A DNA stretch of 54,170 bases from a bacterium. Lineage in GTDB: Bacteria > Bacillota_I > Bacilli_A > Izemoplasmatales > UBA1188. Location of the stretch: the NCBI GenBank assembly GCA_017541975.1, contig JAFXYB010000025.1:1-54170 (forward strand), in the 5' to 3' direction. The position numbers and the translations under genes were made by a program. The notes under the pieces are model-generated. The model made no database searches and was not told the DNA's origin. It was given only the letters and a program-made list of their open reading frames with translations. Shown piece after piece: positions 18,224 to 26,853 of the stretch; positions within the stretch are counted from its first letter, which is position 1; every line of letters starts with the position of its first letter.

Positions 18224-18816
18224 TATTTTAACCCCATCTTAATTCGCTCTGCCTCGACAAGTTGAAGATAGTTAGGTGAAAGAGAATTTACATCTTCTAC
18301 GAGTGATACGAGGTTACTTTCTATTAGTTTTATTGGATTTGGTTTTGATTCTTTAATGATGAGTGATTCATCGATACCATTAAAATATTCACTAACATTT
18401 ACAACTGAATCTTCACTTAAACGGATGATTTTACCATCTACATAGTTGAAATGTGCAGTGTATGCGTTTCCTCTTCTACAATCAACAAACGCATAACACT
18501 CATGAGATATATTAGAAATGAGTGATGCTAAAGAGGAAAATTTATAGAGTTTGATGTTGTTCATGACCGCAAGCATTTTACCAATTACGACAGCGATTCT
18601 AACACCAGTATAACTTCCAGGGCCAATTCCTGTATAAACCTCTTCTATCTCTTTGAGGGTTATATTTAGTTCTTTTAATGTAGTCTCAAGTTTTGGAAGA
18701 AGGGTTTCTGAATGATTGTTTTTGCCAAGGTCATATGACTCATATAATATTTTATTGTTTTCTAAGATGGCTAGATATGAATAATCAAGCGCTGTATCCA
18801 TTACTAATCTATACAT
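18223..18816 (-). CDS. tsaB: tRNA threonylcarbamoyladenosine biosynthesis protein TsaB
   Basis: A 197-aa ASKHA-like partner of TsaD. The N-terminus MDTALDYSYLAILENN and the motif GIGPGSYTGVRIAVVIGKML near residue 65 are typical. At 197 aa it is slightly short of the usual 220-230. It forms the TsaB-TsaD-TsaE complex that makes t6A. It overlaps tsaE by 13 bases and rimI by one base, which suggests translational coupling. Confidence 0.95.
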   Translation of the reverse strand: MYRLVMDTALDYSYLAILENNKILYESYDLGKNNHSETLLPKLETTLKELNITLKEIEEVYTGIGPGSYTGVRIAVVIGKMLAVMNNIKLYKFSSLASLISNISHECYAFVDCRRGNAYTAHFNYVDGKIIRLSEDSVVNVSEYFNGIDESLIIKESKPNPIKLIESNLVSLVEDVNSLSPNYLQLVEAERIKMGLK

Positions 18817-19232
18817 AAGTCACCTTCTATTATTAATTCTCTTACATTGTTCTCTTTTACGATTATCTCAATCTTGATAGCATCTTTAAAGAGACCTTCA
18901 TCATCTAAGTAGTTATACCATTCGATAATTCTAATGGCATTTTCATCAAAAATGTAATCATCTAGAATAGGATCATATCCAAGGTTCTCAAGCCTATAGC
19001 AATCTATATGATAGAGTGGTCCTTTTATTGAATCATAGACTTTGATTATATTGAAAGTAGGAGAGATTATATCTTCCTTAATTTTTAATGCTTTTGCAAT
19101 ATATTTAGTTAAAGTTGTTTTGCCTGCACCAAGTGGACCTTTTAGTCCAATAAGTTCATTTCCTTTTAGTGCATTTCCTATCTTTAATCCAAAGTTTTCT
19201 AATTCTTCTAAGGTTTTAAGTTCTACTTTCAT
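18804..19232 (-). CDS. tsaE: tRNA threonylcarbamoyladenosine biosynthesis ATPase TsaE
   Basis: A 142-aa P-loop ATPase with Walker A GPLGAGKTTLTKYIAKAL near residue 32, SPTFNIIKVY (the usual SPTF motif), and the HIDCYRLENLG motif near residue 78. It resets the TsaB-TsaD complex by ATP hydrolysis. It is the first gene of the tsaE-tsaB-rimI-tsaD-unknown-glnS operon, about 30 bases after an extended -10 promoter. Confidence 0.95.
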   Translation of the reverse strand: MKVELKTLEELENFGLKIGNALKGNELIGLKGPLGAGKTTLTKYIAKALKIKEDIISPTFNIIKVYDSIKGPLYHIDCYRLENLGYDPILDDYIFDENAIRIIEWYNYLDDEGLFKDAIKIEIIVKENNVRELIIEGDLCID

Positions 19233-19260
19233 ATTACACCCTACTTATATTTACTCTAAA

Positions 19261-19269
19261 ATTATAACA
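19261..19269 (-). promoter_or_regulatory. Extended -10 promoter of the tsaE operon
   Basis: On the minus strand TG-T-TATAAT lies about 28 bases before the tsaE ATG. No convincing -35 is seen 17 bases upstream. Confidence 0.6.
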
Positions 19270-19410
19270 TATTTTAGAGTTTATTTTTGAATTTAGAGGG
19301 GACAAGATGTGAATAAAGATAAAAAAACTTTAAAACTATACAGAATAATCAAAAAAACATCACAATTGAGTTTTATAATATATCTCGTTAAAAGAGAGGA
19401 AACAAACGCT

Positions 19411-20862
19411 ATGAAAAGGAATATTATTAAAAGAGTATTATCATTTATATTAATATTAGGTGTTGTATTCAGTCTTTGTGCATGTGGACTTAATGCCGTA
19501 GGATATTTAAATAATGAAAACGACACAAGTAACACAAAAGGAAATACAACATTAATAGATAGCACAACAACCACTTCAAATAATGATACTACAACTACTA
19601 CTGAAGAAGTTAGAGAAAAGAATGCTTATGAAATCGCTGTAGAGAATGGTTATGAAGGTTCTCTAGATGAATGGCTAAATGATCTTGTGAAGAATAATGC
19701 ATATTCATCTATCTATGATCTTGCGAAAGATAATGGAATATTTGATGGAACACTTGAAGAATTCATCGCATCACTTAAGGGTGAGGCTGGTTCATCTAAT
19801 ATTCAAGAAGGTACTTCTTATGGAATAAATTCAGTTGTGAGTGTATATTGTAATTTTACTGTCACAACTACTTATAGAGATTTCTGGAGCGGTAAGATAT
19901 ATACAGAATCTACAGAAGCTAATAGTGCTGGATCAGGCGTAATCATCGCTGATGATAAAGAAGCTGGTGAAGCATATATCGTAACTAACTACCATGTTAT
20001 ATATTATTCTAGTGCGGATTCTCCAATTTCAAATGATATCTATATCTATCTATATGGTATGGAACAAAGTAAATACAAAATCAAAGCTACATATATAGGT
20101 GGATCATCTAACTATGATATCGCTGTATTAAAGATTAACTCTCCATTATATACATATAGCGGTGCTTATAAAGCTACAATAGCTGATTCTTCTACTCTTC
20201 TTGTCGGTGAACAAGTTATCGCAATCGGTAACCCACAAGCAGAGGGTATCAGTGCTACATATGGTATTATATCTGTCGTAAATGATTCAATTTCAATGGG
20301 TTCAACTGGAAGCAGCGCTTCTGTAAAATATCGTGAAATTAGAATTGATGCGGCTGTAAATAGTGGTAACTCTGGTGGTGGATTATTTGATGTACTCGGT
20401 AATTTAATCGGTATCGTCAATGCGAAATCAGTTGATACTTCTATTGAAGGTATGTGTTATGCAATTCCAATCAATCTAGCTTATGCAGTCGCAAACAAGA
20501 TTATTAATACTTGTGATGGTGTTAATACAACTACTATAAGAAAGAACTTACTTGGTATTCAAATTGAAGTTAACACAAGTAAATCTGTCTATGATAAGAT
20601 TGAAAAGACTACAAGAATCTATCAAGAAATTGCCGTAAATAGTGTTACAGAAGGCGGAGTAAGTTCAGGTAAGTTACAAGTTGGTGATATCATCGTTAAT
20701 GTTACTTATGATGGTGTTACATATGCAATCAATGATTTATACGCAATTGAAGATGTGCTTTTAAAGACAAACTTAAATGATACTATCGAACTCTATATTA
20801 AGAGAGGTAGTAACTACGAGACAGTTCAGTTAACTCTAACAAGTGATACTGAAATTCAATAA
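19411..20862 (+). CDS. HtrA/DegP-like serine protease, lipoprotein
   Basis: I take the start at the ATG at 19411 (483 aa): an AGAGGAAA site lies just upstream and the product then begins with a lipoprotein signal peptide (lipobox LCAC, Cys near residue 24). An in-frame ATG at 19309 would bury this signal. A Thr/Asn-rich linker and two tandem repeats (NAYEIAVENGYEGSLDEW and IYDLAKDNGIFDGTLEEF) precede a trypsin-like domain with the triad in NYHV, YDIAVL and GNSGGG. A PDZ-like domain follows from about residue 385. It probably degrades or refolds misfolded exported proteins at the membrane surface. It is monocistronic with its own terminator. Confidence 0.93.
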   Translation: MKRNIIKRVLSFILILGVVFSLCACGLNAVGYLNNENDTSNTKGNTTLIDSTTTTSNNDTTTTTEEVREKNAYEIAVENGYEGSLDEWLNDLVKNNAYSSIYDLAKDNGIFDGTLEEFIASLKGEAGSSNIQEGTSYGINSVVSVYCNFTVTTTYRDFWSGKIYTESTEANSAGSGVIIADDKEAGEAYIVTNYHVIYYSSADSPISNDIYIYLYGMEQSKYKIKATYIGGSSNYDIAVLKINSPLYTYSGAYKATIADSSTLLVGEQVIAIGNPQAEGISATYGIISVVNDSISMGSTGSSASVKYREIRIDAAVNSGNSGGGLFDVLGNLIGIVNAKSVDTSIEGMCYAIPINLAYAVANKIINTCDGVNTTTIRKNLLGIQIEVNTSKSVYDKIEKTTRIYQEIAVNSVTEGGVSSGKLQVGDIIVNVTYDGVTYAINDLYAIEDVLLKTNLNDTIELYIKRGSNYETVQLTLTSDTEIQ

Positions 20863-20865
20863 AAA

Positions 20866-20890
20866 TAAAAGAGGCTATGCCTCTTTTTTT
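20866..20890. terminator. Bidirectional terminator between the protease gene and birA
   Basis: AAAAGAGGC-TAT-GCCTCTTTT forms a 9-bp stem with a T-run in each direction, and serves the convergent htrA-like and birA genes. Confidence 0.9.
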
Positions 20891-21611
20891 ATACGTGAAA
20901 TGTGATTTCTCCAGAAAATAAATTATATGTTTTATTGTTTGATTCTACTTTGATTGAATTATCGTCGTTTATGTCTATTACTTTTGATAATACCTTTTCA
21001 TTATCGATGATGGCATAAACCTCTTTATTCTTTAAGTAGTTATTCAATCTTATGGTAGAAAGATAGCCCGATTTACCTTCTTCGAGTTTTTCAAGTTCTT
21101 CCATAAGACGATTATATATTTTTTCTTTAAGTTCTTTTAGATTGATATCCTTTTTTAGTTTTATGGACATTGATGTAGCATTATCATTCATAAATTCTTT
21201 TTGATTTACATTTAATCCGATTCCAAGGACTATACATTCTAAGTTTTCTGAAGTGGAGATAGATTCTAAAAGAATACCACATACCTTTTTATCATCGATA
21301 TAGACATCGTTAGGCCATTTTATCATTACATTATCAATATTATATTCTTTTAAAACTGAAAGAATAACGGTGGATGAAAGAATTGAGATTGATGAATAGA
21401 GTTTTAGGAGTGTTTTTTTCTTTATTAAAAGAGAGAATAGTAAATTCTCTCCTTTATTGCTTTCCCAAGATCTATCCATTCTTCCCTTGCCACTTGTTTG
21501 ATAAAGGCTTGATACGAATGTGAAATCTTTAAAGGCTATATAGTTTTCTTTTAGATACTTAGATGTTGAATCGATTGAGTCAAAATCTAAGATAGAACCT
21601 ATTTTATTCAT
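20889..21611 (-). CDS. birA: Biotin-[carboxyl carrier protein] ligase, catalytic domain only
   Basis: A 240-aa biotin protein ligase without the N-terminal repressor helix-turn-helix (group I type). The ATP/biotin-binding GKGRMDRSW near residue 42 and KWPNDVYIDDKKVCGILLE near residue 99 are clear. A short C-terminal SH3-like domain closes it. It is the last gene of the pckA-oad operon, 1 base after oadB, so its likely job is to biotinylate the carrier protein made by the same transcript. With no DNA-binding domain it cannot be the biotin repressor. Confidence 0.95.
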   Translation of the reverse strand: MNKIGSILDFDSIDSTSKYLKENYIAFKDFTFVSSLYQTSGKGRMDRSWESNKGENLLFSLLIKKKTLLKLYSSISILSSTVILSVLKEYNIDNVMIKWPNDVYIDDKKVCGILLESISTSENLECIVLGIGLNVNQKEFMNDNATSMSIKLKKDINLKELKEKIYNRLMEELEKLEEGKSGYLSTIRLNNYLKNKEVYAIIDNEKVLSKVIDINDDNSIKVESNNKTYNLFSGEITFHV

Positions 21612-21612
21612 T

Positions 21613-22857
21613 TTATAAGAATATTGACATTAAGATACCGGCCGCAATTGCGCTACCAATTACACCAGCGACATTTGGACCCATCGCATGCATTAAAAGG
21701 AAGTTTGATGGATCTTCTCTTTGACCTTCTTTTTGAACTACTCTCGCAGCCATTGGTACGGCAGATACTCCGGCAGCACCAATCATTGGGTTTACTTTAC
21801 CATGTGTTAGTACACACATAAGCTTACCACCTAAGAGTCCAAAGATAGCGGCTATCATAAATGCGAGAATACCAAGTCCGAAGATTAATAATGTTTCAAG
21901 TGTTAAGAAGCCAGGACCATATGCAGTTGCACCAACTGATAGGCCAAGACCGATTGTGCAGATATAAAGGAGTGCATTTGATACAACGTGAACGAGATTT
22001 GGAACGATTCCTGTCTCTTTAATTAAATTTCCAAGCATTAGGCAACCGATAAGTGGAGTTGCGGCTGGAACTATTAAACATACGACGAGAGTTACGATAA
22101 TTGGGAATAATATCTTTTCTTTCTTTGATACATCTCTTAATTGTTCCATATGAATCATACGTTCTTTTTTTGTTGTCATGAGTCTGATGATCCAAGGGAA
22201 GATTACTGGTACAAGAGCCATGTATGAATATGCAGCAAGAGCGATAGGTGCTTGATAGTTCATCGATGCACCACCACTTTTTGATAAGAAAAGACTAGAA
22301 ACTAAGATTGCGGTAGGGCCATCTGCACCACCGATAATACCGATTGAACCAGCTTCATAAAAATTAAATCCGAGGAGTAATGCACCAAAGAAGGCAACAA
22401 AGATACCAACTTGTGCAGCTGCACCAAGAATCATTGTCTTCTTATTAGCGATTAATGGTCCAAAATCGGTTGTAGCACCAATTCCAAGGAAGATTAAGCA
22501 AGGATAGATTTCATATTTAACACCATAGTAGAGATATCCAAGAAGTCCTGAATATCTATAATCCACTATTTCTGATAGATTATGACCTTCAAGGATGGCT
22601 CCATGACTATCAGTGATAATATTTCCAAGAGCATCTACCCCTTCTTTGATAAAGACATCTACACCTGGAAGGTTCGATAGAATAATTCCAAAGGAAATAG
22701 GAATTAAAAGATACGGTTCAAATCCTTTCTTAATCGCTAGGAACATAAAGAGGAAACCAATAAGAATCATTATTAAGTTCATCCAGCCACCATTTTGGAA
22801 GAAGGCAGCTATTCCAGTCGATTCTAAGAAGGAACTGATTAACTCAATTATCTTCAT
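21613..22857 (-). CDS. oadB: Na+-translocating decarboxylase beta subunit
   Basis: A 414-aa polytopic membrane protein of the OadB/GcdB/MmdB family, which decarboxylates carboxybiotin and exports Na+. Family hallmarks are present: LGIGATTDFGPLIANKK, the re-entrant loop GGADGPTAILVSSLF near residue 175, and HAMGPNVAGVIGSAIAAG at the C-terminus. Substrate cannot be told from the beta subunit alone; the neighbouring carboxyltransferase and pckA point to oxaloacetate. It lies 5 bases after the biotin carrier gene. Confidence 0.95.
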   Translation of the reverse strand: MKIIELISSFLESTGIAAFFQNGGWMNLIMILIGFLFMFLAIKKGFEPYLLIPISFGIILSNLPGVDVFIKEGVDALGNIITDSHGAILEGHNLSEIVDYRYSGLLGYLYYGVKYEIYPCLIFLGIGATTDFGPLIANKKTMILGAAAQVGIFVAFFGALLLGFNFYEAGSIGIIGGADGPTAILVSSLFLSKSGGASMNYQAPIALAAYSYMALVPVIFPWIIRLMTTKKERMIHMEQLRDVSKKEKILFPIIVTLVVCLIVPAATPLIGCLMLGNLIKETGIVPNLVHVVSNALLYICTIGLGLSVGATAYGPGFLTLETLLIFGLGILAFMIAAIFGLLGGKLMCVLTHGKVNPMIGAAGVSAVPMAARVVQKEGQREDPSNFLLMHAMGPNVAGVIGSAIAAGILMSIFL

Positions 22858-22862
22858 AAGAA

Positions 22863-23189
22863 TTATCCTATTAGTACTAATACGTCCTTATTGTTTACTT
22901 GACTAGACTTAGTAACTTTAATTTCTTTAACTTCGCCATCAAATGGTGATACAACTTCATTTTCAAGTTTCATAGCTTCGATTACGACAACTACTTGACC
23001 TTTTGACACATGGTCACCAACACTAACCTTAACTGACACAACTTTACCGGCAATTGGGGCAACTATTTGATTTAGTTCAGTTGGTTTTTCTTCTTTTGAT
23101 GGTTCTTTGATTTTATCGTTTGTTTCACTTACAGCTTCAAGTTCTACTTCGTAGACTTTGCCGTTTACTTTAACTTTATAAATTTTCAT
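22863..23189 (-). CDS. Biotin carboxyl carrier protein of the decarboxylase
   Basis: A 108-aa protein with a variable linker and a C-terminal biotinyl domain. The biotinylation motif is EAMKLENEV near residue 70 (Lys of AMK is the attachment site; the usual AMKM is AMKL here). The preceding VAPIAGKVVSVKVSVGDHV is the typical half-barrel. It shuttles CO2 between OadA and OadB. It is a separate gene here instead of being fused to OadA, as in Gram-positive glutaconyl- or methylmalonyl-CoA decarboxylase systems. Confidence 0.95.
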   Translation of the reverse strand: MKIYKVKVNGKVYEVELEAVSETNDKIKEPSKEEKPTELNQIVAPIAGKVVSVKVSVGDHVSKGQVVVVIEAMKLENEVVSPFDGEVKEIKVTKSSQVNNKDVLVLIG

Positions 23190-23193
23190 GAGA

Positions 23194-23532
23194 CTATAAC
23201 TCCTTTACATTTACTAGTCTAACATCTTTTTTAATTTCATTTTGATAATCGATTGAGGCAACAAGTACAGCTACCATCATATCTTCATCTTTAATATCAA
23301 CGTTTGGTTTTTCTACTTCGGTTTCTTCTTCTTTGTATCCACCAGTTTTCTTATATTCATCGATTTCTTTTTTCATTTCAAATAAACCGATGGCTTTAAA
23401 TATTAAGGTGGTAATACCGATGATAATTAGAAGAATTACGAATACCATGAGGATAGAAATGAGGGTTACAAGTGCACCATCAGAAAGGTTTCCCACTTGG
23501 TTTCCATCGATAATTGCATAAATATTATCCAT
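23194..23532 (-). CDS. OadG-like small membrane subunit of the decarboxylase
   Basis: A 112-aa protein with one membrane helix (about residues 20-46, LVTLISILMVFVILLIIIG) and a charged cytoplasmic tail. This fits the OadG/gamma (delta) subunit that holds the soluble carboxyltransferase at the OadB membrane pump. Sequence similarity is weak, as usual for these subunits; the call rests on topology and on its position between oadA (9 bases) and the biotin carrier (4 bases). Confidence 0.85.
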   Translation of the reverse strand: MDNIYAIIDGNQVGNLSDGALVTLISILMVFVILLIIIGITTLIFKAIGLFEMKKEIDEYKKTGGYKEEETEVEKPNVDIKDEDMMVAVLVASIDYQNEIKKDVRLVNVKEL

Positions 23533-23541
23533 ATATACCCC

Positions 23542-24942
23542 CTATATAACAATATTAAAGGAGATAACCTCATCAGAAGGTTTTTCTTCTTCTTTTACAT
23601 CTTGAGTTTGATATTTCTTCTCTAAGAATTCACTTGCGACAGATTCGAATAGAGCGAGAGATAAGACATCTTCATCGGATCTTGCGATATCCTTATATTT
23701 TTCTTTTAAAGATTCAAATTCTGGCTTTAAAAGATCTGCGGGTCTTTGGGTGATGATTTTATCATCACCGATAATCTTTTTTGAGACTTCAGGATTAACT
23801 GGTGCAGGGAATTTGCCATACTTACCATGGAGGTAATCCTTTATCTCATTGACAACCATTTTGTATCTTTCACCGAGAAGAACATTTAATACTGATTGTG
23901 TACCGACCATTTGTGAAAGAGGTGTTACAAGTGGTGGATAACCCATATCTTTTCTTACTCGTGGGATTTCTTTTAATACTTCATCATATCTATCCATCGC
24001 ATTTTGAGCTTTTAATTGGTTCATCAAATTCGATAACATGCCACCAGGAACTTGATATTTGAGGATGTTTGGGTTAACGGAGAGGGCTTTTGGATTTAAA
24101 AGTCCATTTGCGAGATATTTAGCTTTAACCTTTTCCATCACTGGTTCGCATTCATGAAGAGCATCCACGTTTAGTGCTGGATCATATTTAGTACCTTTTA
24201 GAACGGTATTGAATGCTTGAGTTGATGGTTGTGCAGTTCCTCCTGAAAGTGGAGAAAGGCAGGTATCAATGATATCACAGCCAGCTTCAATCGCTGCCAT
24301 ATAAGATAGTTCACATACTCCCGCAGTTGAATGTGAATGGAGTTCAATAGGGAGTTTTGTGTTTTTCTTGATGGCTGTGATGAGTTCTCTTGCATCATTT
24401 GGAAGGAGAACACCAGCCATATCTTTAATGCATATCGAATCTGCGCCTAGTTTTTCAACTTCCTTAGCAAGATTTGTATAATATTCAATTGTGTGTACTG
24501 GAGATGTTGTATATGACAAAGCAATCTGACATTCTCCGCCATATTTCTTTGTCGATTCAACAGCTTGTCTTAAGTTTCTAAGATCATTTAGAGCATCAAA
24601 CACTCTTATTATATCGATACCATTTTCGATACTCTTCTTGCAGAACATATCGACAACATCGTCTGAATAGTGACGATAACCAAGGATGTTTTGGCCACGG
24701 AATAACATTTGGAGTTTGGTTTTCTTACAAACCTTTCTTACTTCTCTTAATCTTTCCCATGGATCTTCATTTAAGAATCTCATACAAGAATCAAATGTAG
24801 CTCCACCCCATACTTCCATCGCATAGTATCCAGCATTATCTAAGATTTTTGCCATAGATACTACTTCTTCAGTTGTCATACGTGTTGCGAAAAGTGATTG
24901 ATGTCCATCTCTTAATGACGTTTCAACAATTTTTACGCCCAT
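23542..24942 (-). CDS. oadA: Oxaloacetate decarboxylase alpha subunit (carboxyltransferase)
   Basis: A 466-aa HMGL-like TIM-barrel carboxyltransferase of the pyruvate carboxylase/OadA family. It starts VKIVETSLRDGHQSLFATRM (metal- and substrate-binding LRDGHQS), followed by LFRGQNILGYRHY, CIKDMAGVL (catalytic Lys near residue 176) and the metal ligands ELHSHSTAG near residue 200. The C-terminal PYC_OADA helical domain is present; the biotinyl domain is on a separate gene. It moves CO2 from oxaloacetate to biotin, releasing pyruvate. It starts 16 bases after pckA. Confidence 0.95.
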   Translation of the reverse strand: MGVKIVETSLRDGHQSLFATRMTTEEVVSMAKILDNAGYYAMEVWGGATFDSCMRFLNEDPWERLREVRKVCKKTKLQMLFRGQNILGYRHYSDDVVDMFCKKSIENGIDIIRVFDALNDLRNLRQAVESTKKYGGECQIALSYTTSPVHTIEYYTNLAKEVEKLGADSICIKDMAGVLLPNDARELITAIKKNTKLPIELHSHSTAGVCELSYMAAIEAGCDIIDTCLSPLSGGTAQPSTQAFNTVLKGTKYDPALNVDALHECEPVMEKVKAKYLANGLLNPKALSVNPNILKYQVPGGMLSNLMNQLKAQNAMDRYDEVLKEIPRVRKDMGYPPLVTPLSQMVGTQSVLNVLLGERYKMVVNEIKDYLHGKYGKFPAPVNPEVSKKIIGDDKIITQRPADLLKPEFESLKEKYKDIARSDEDVLSLALFESVASEFLEKKYQTQDVKEEEKPSDEVISFNIVI

Positions 24943-24958
24943 AATAACACCTTTTATA

Positions 24959-26644
24959 TTATTTTAGTGAATTTGCTTCTTTGACTACTTTTTCTATTGC
25001 ATCTAAGGCATCAGCTGGTAATTTATCAAAACCACCTTTGAATGTTTCTCTTGATTTAACAAAGTTAACTCTATCTTGCATTCTTGCCTTAAGTTCTTTG
25101 ATATATTCTGGGTCTTTTAGGTTTGGAACGAATCCTTCCCATTCAAAAATTTCAATATCTGAGAATGGTCCCCATTTAGTGAATTTAGCTCTTCCTTCAA
25201 CAACGGCCTCAATTACACCTAGTGTATCTTCTTTTTTAACTTTCTTGCCCATGAATTCACCAGTATTGATGATGTAGCAAGCAACATTCTTTTCTTCAAC
25301 TAACTTTTTAAATTTTAGGTAGTCATTTACTAGTGGATATGTTCTAAATGGGTTAGCGTATGGTTCAACAACTAGTGCATTTGGATCTACTCCAGCGGCT
25401 AGACGTTCAGCACTTGAACGTTTAGTTGCGAGGGTTGCACCCATTACTGATGCGAGTGATGCGCCTTTTAGTTTTACGATTGGTGGAAGAGTTGGATCTT
25501 TCATAATCCAGAATATTGCGTTAACTGGTGAATCGATTTTATCAACTCTATTTGGACTCCAAAGTTTAGATTTGATGGCACGACCATTTCCATTTCTAAT
25601 ATCTTCTGTGACAAGAACTATCTTACCATCACTATCTTTAGTTGCGCTACAGTTTTGAGCTGTGAGGAGGAACTTATTGTCTGGGCATCCTGTAGGATAG
25701 TCTGCGGTTTTATCGAAATATGTTGGTTCAAGAGCGATTGATGCGCAAGTATCACTATTGATAATGAAGGCATCATCATGGAGTACTTTTACGCCATATT
25801 TACCATCATGTTTAGCATGAGTGATTGTAGATTTGCCTGATCCTGATAGGCCATATACACTTGCGACAAATTTAGAACCGTCTTTGAGTGTGTATTCTTT
25901 TTGTCCACCATGACAAGATGCATAACCATTTCTATTCGCAATTGCCCAGGCGATGGTGAGAGTTCCTTTTTTATGTTCACCGAAATATCTCATACCAAGG
26001 ATTGCAGCACAGTTTGTCTCAGTTGAGAAATAACATAAGCACTTAGGGTCGCATACTTCACTTCCTGGTGCGCCTACCCACTGTGGATCACTGAAGATAT
26101 AGATGTCTGGTTCATTACCATCGCCAACCGGTTTAGAGTTTTTATACATATCATTATAGTAATCAGTTGGGAATTGGAAGTTAATGAGCCAGTTATATAG
26201 TAAGTTTTCTTCTCCTTCTGGGATTAAGAGATGAGCTTTAACGATAAATTCAGGATCGAGTCCAATGTAGGCTGTCGCATGATACATCTTCTTATATCTT
26301 GTGTCGTAGACTGCGTCCATTAGAATCTTATCTAATTTGTCGTTATCGACATTTGGTTCACCTTGGATTCTTCTTGCGGCTGCATATCTTCCAGTGATTG
26401 AGCCATCGTTAAATAGTAAGACTTTACTGTCTTTATCTAAACCTAAGTGTTCAGGTTTATAGATAGGCATATCAGTAACTACTGTGCCAGGGCTATTCTT
26501 CGCAAGTTCATAAGCTTCTTTTAATGATTTAATTTCTACAACATTATTGCCATAGAATGCAGCTTCAATGATCGATCTTGTCTTAGAAAAACCAACCTTT
26601 CCTTTACCAATTTCTTCTGTTTTGTAAAAAGCTTTTGTCGACAT
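24959..26644 (-). CDS. pckA: Phosphoenolpyruvate carboxykinase (ATP type)
   Basis: A 561-aa PckA-family enzyme interconverting PEP + CO2 + ADP and oxaloacetate + ATP. The kinase-1a P-loop GLSGSGKSTITHAKHDG is near residue 268, with kinase-2 LHDDAFII downstream and RSAER, a conserved Arg site. GSGK replaces the more usual GTGK. It is the first gene of an operon that continues with every subunit of an oxaloacetate decarboxylase pump. In fermenting anaerobes the enzyme often runs towards oxaloacetate and ATP, and the context fits this. AAGAGGTG precedes the ATG. Confidence 0.95.
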   Translation of the reverse strand: MSTKAFYKTEEIGKGKVGFSKTRSIIEAAFYGNNVVEIKSLKEAYELAKNSPGTVVTDMPIYKPEHLGLDKDSKVLLFNDGSITGRYAAARRIQGEPNVDNDKLDKILMDAVYDTRYKKMYHATAYIGLDPEFIVKAHLLIPEGEENLLYNWLINFQFPTDYYNDMYKNSKPVGDGNEPDIYIFSDPQWVGAPGSEVCDPKCLCYFSTETNCAAILGMRYFGEHKKGTLTIAWAIANRNGYASCHGGQKEYTLKDGSKFVASVYGLSGSGKSTITHAKHDGKYGVKVLHDDAFIINSDTCASIALEPTYFDKTADYPTGCPDNKFLLTAQNCSATKDSDGKIVLVTEDIRNGNGRAIKSKLWSPNRVDKIDSPVNAIFWIMKDPTLPPIVKLKGASLASVMGATLATKRSSAERLAAGVDPNALVVEPYANPFRTYPLVNDYLKFKKLVEEKNVACYIINTGEFMGKKVKKEDTLGVIEAVVEGRAKFTKWGPFSDIEIFEWEGFVPNLKDPEYIKELKARMQDRVNFVKSRETFKGGFDKLPADALDAIEKVVKEANSLK

Positions 26645-26709
26645 ATATTATTCACCTCTTTAAAGTTTATTATTAAATTAATCATATTTATAATATGAAT
26701 TTCCAAATT

Positions 26710-26718
26710 ATTATAACA
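26710..26718 (-). promoter_or_regulatory. Extended -10 promoter of the pckA-oad operon
   Basis: On the minus strand TG-T-TATAAT (26718-26710) lies 66 bases before the pckA ATG, leaving an AT-rich 5' leader of about 60 bases. No clear -35 and no operator palindrome stand out. Confidence 0.55.
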
Positions 26719-26811
26719 TTTTTATCTATTTAATGTGTGAAATATAGTAAATTTCAAATAAAAAAATCGTAGGTGCAATATTATTGCGAAAGAATGAAAT
26801 TATCTCTTTTG

Positions 26812-26820
26812 TGGTATAAT
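26812..26820 (+). promoter_or_regulatory. Extended -10 promoter of the short-chain dehydrogenase gene
   Basis: TG-G-TATAAT lies about 33 bases before the ATG at 26854, with GAGGTGG as ribosome-binding site. It is divergent from the pckA promoter in the same 208-base gap, which holds nothing else recognisable. Confidence 0.6.
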
Positions 26821-26853
26821 ACCCGTATGAAGTTTAATATGTGAGGTGGTTAT

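Noticed and set aside
19309-19410. 34-codon N-terminal extension of the HtrA-like protease
   Set aside because: It would place a basic, Lys-rich segment before the lipoprotein signal; the ATG at 19411 has a ribosome-binding site and a normal lipobox distance.
22863-24942. Glutaconyl-CoA or methylmalonyl-CoA decarboxylase as an alternative to oxaloacetate decarboxylase
   Set aside because: The alpha subunit is the TIM-barrel OadA/pyruvate-carboxylase type, not the crotonase-like carboxyltransferase of those enzymes, and pckA is in the same operon.
26770-26800. Short palindrome GCAAT-ATT-ATTGC in the pckA-SDR gap, considered as an operator
   Set aside because: Five-base arms in AT-rich DNA are expected by chance, and the site does not line up with either -10 element.
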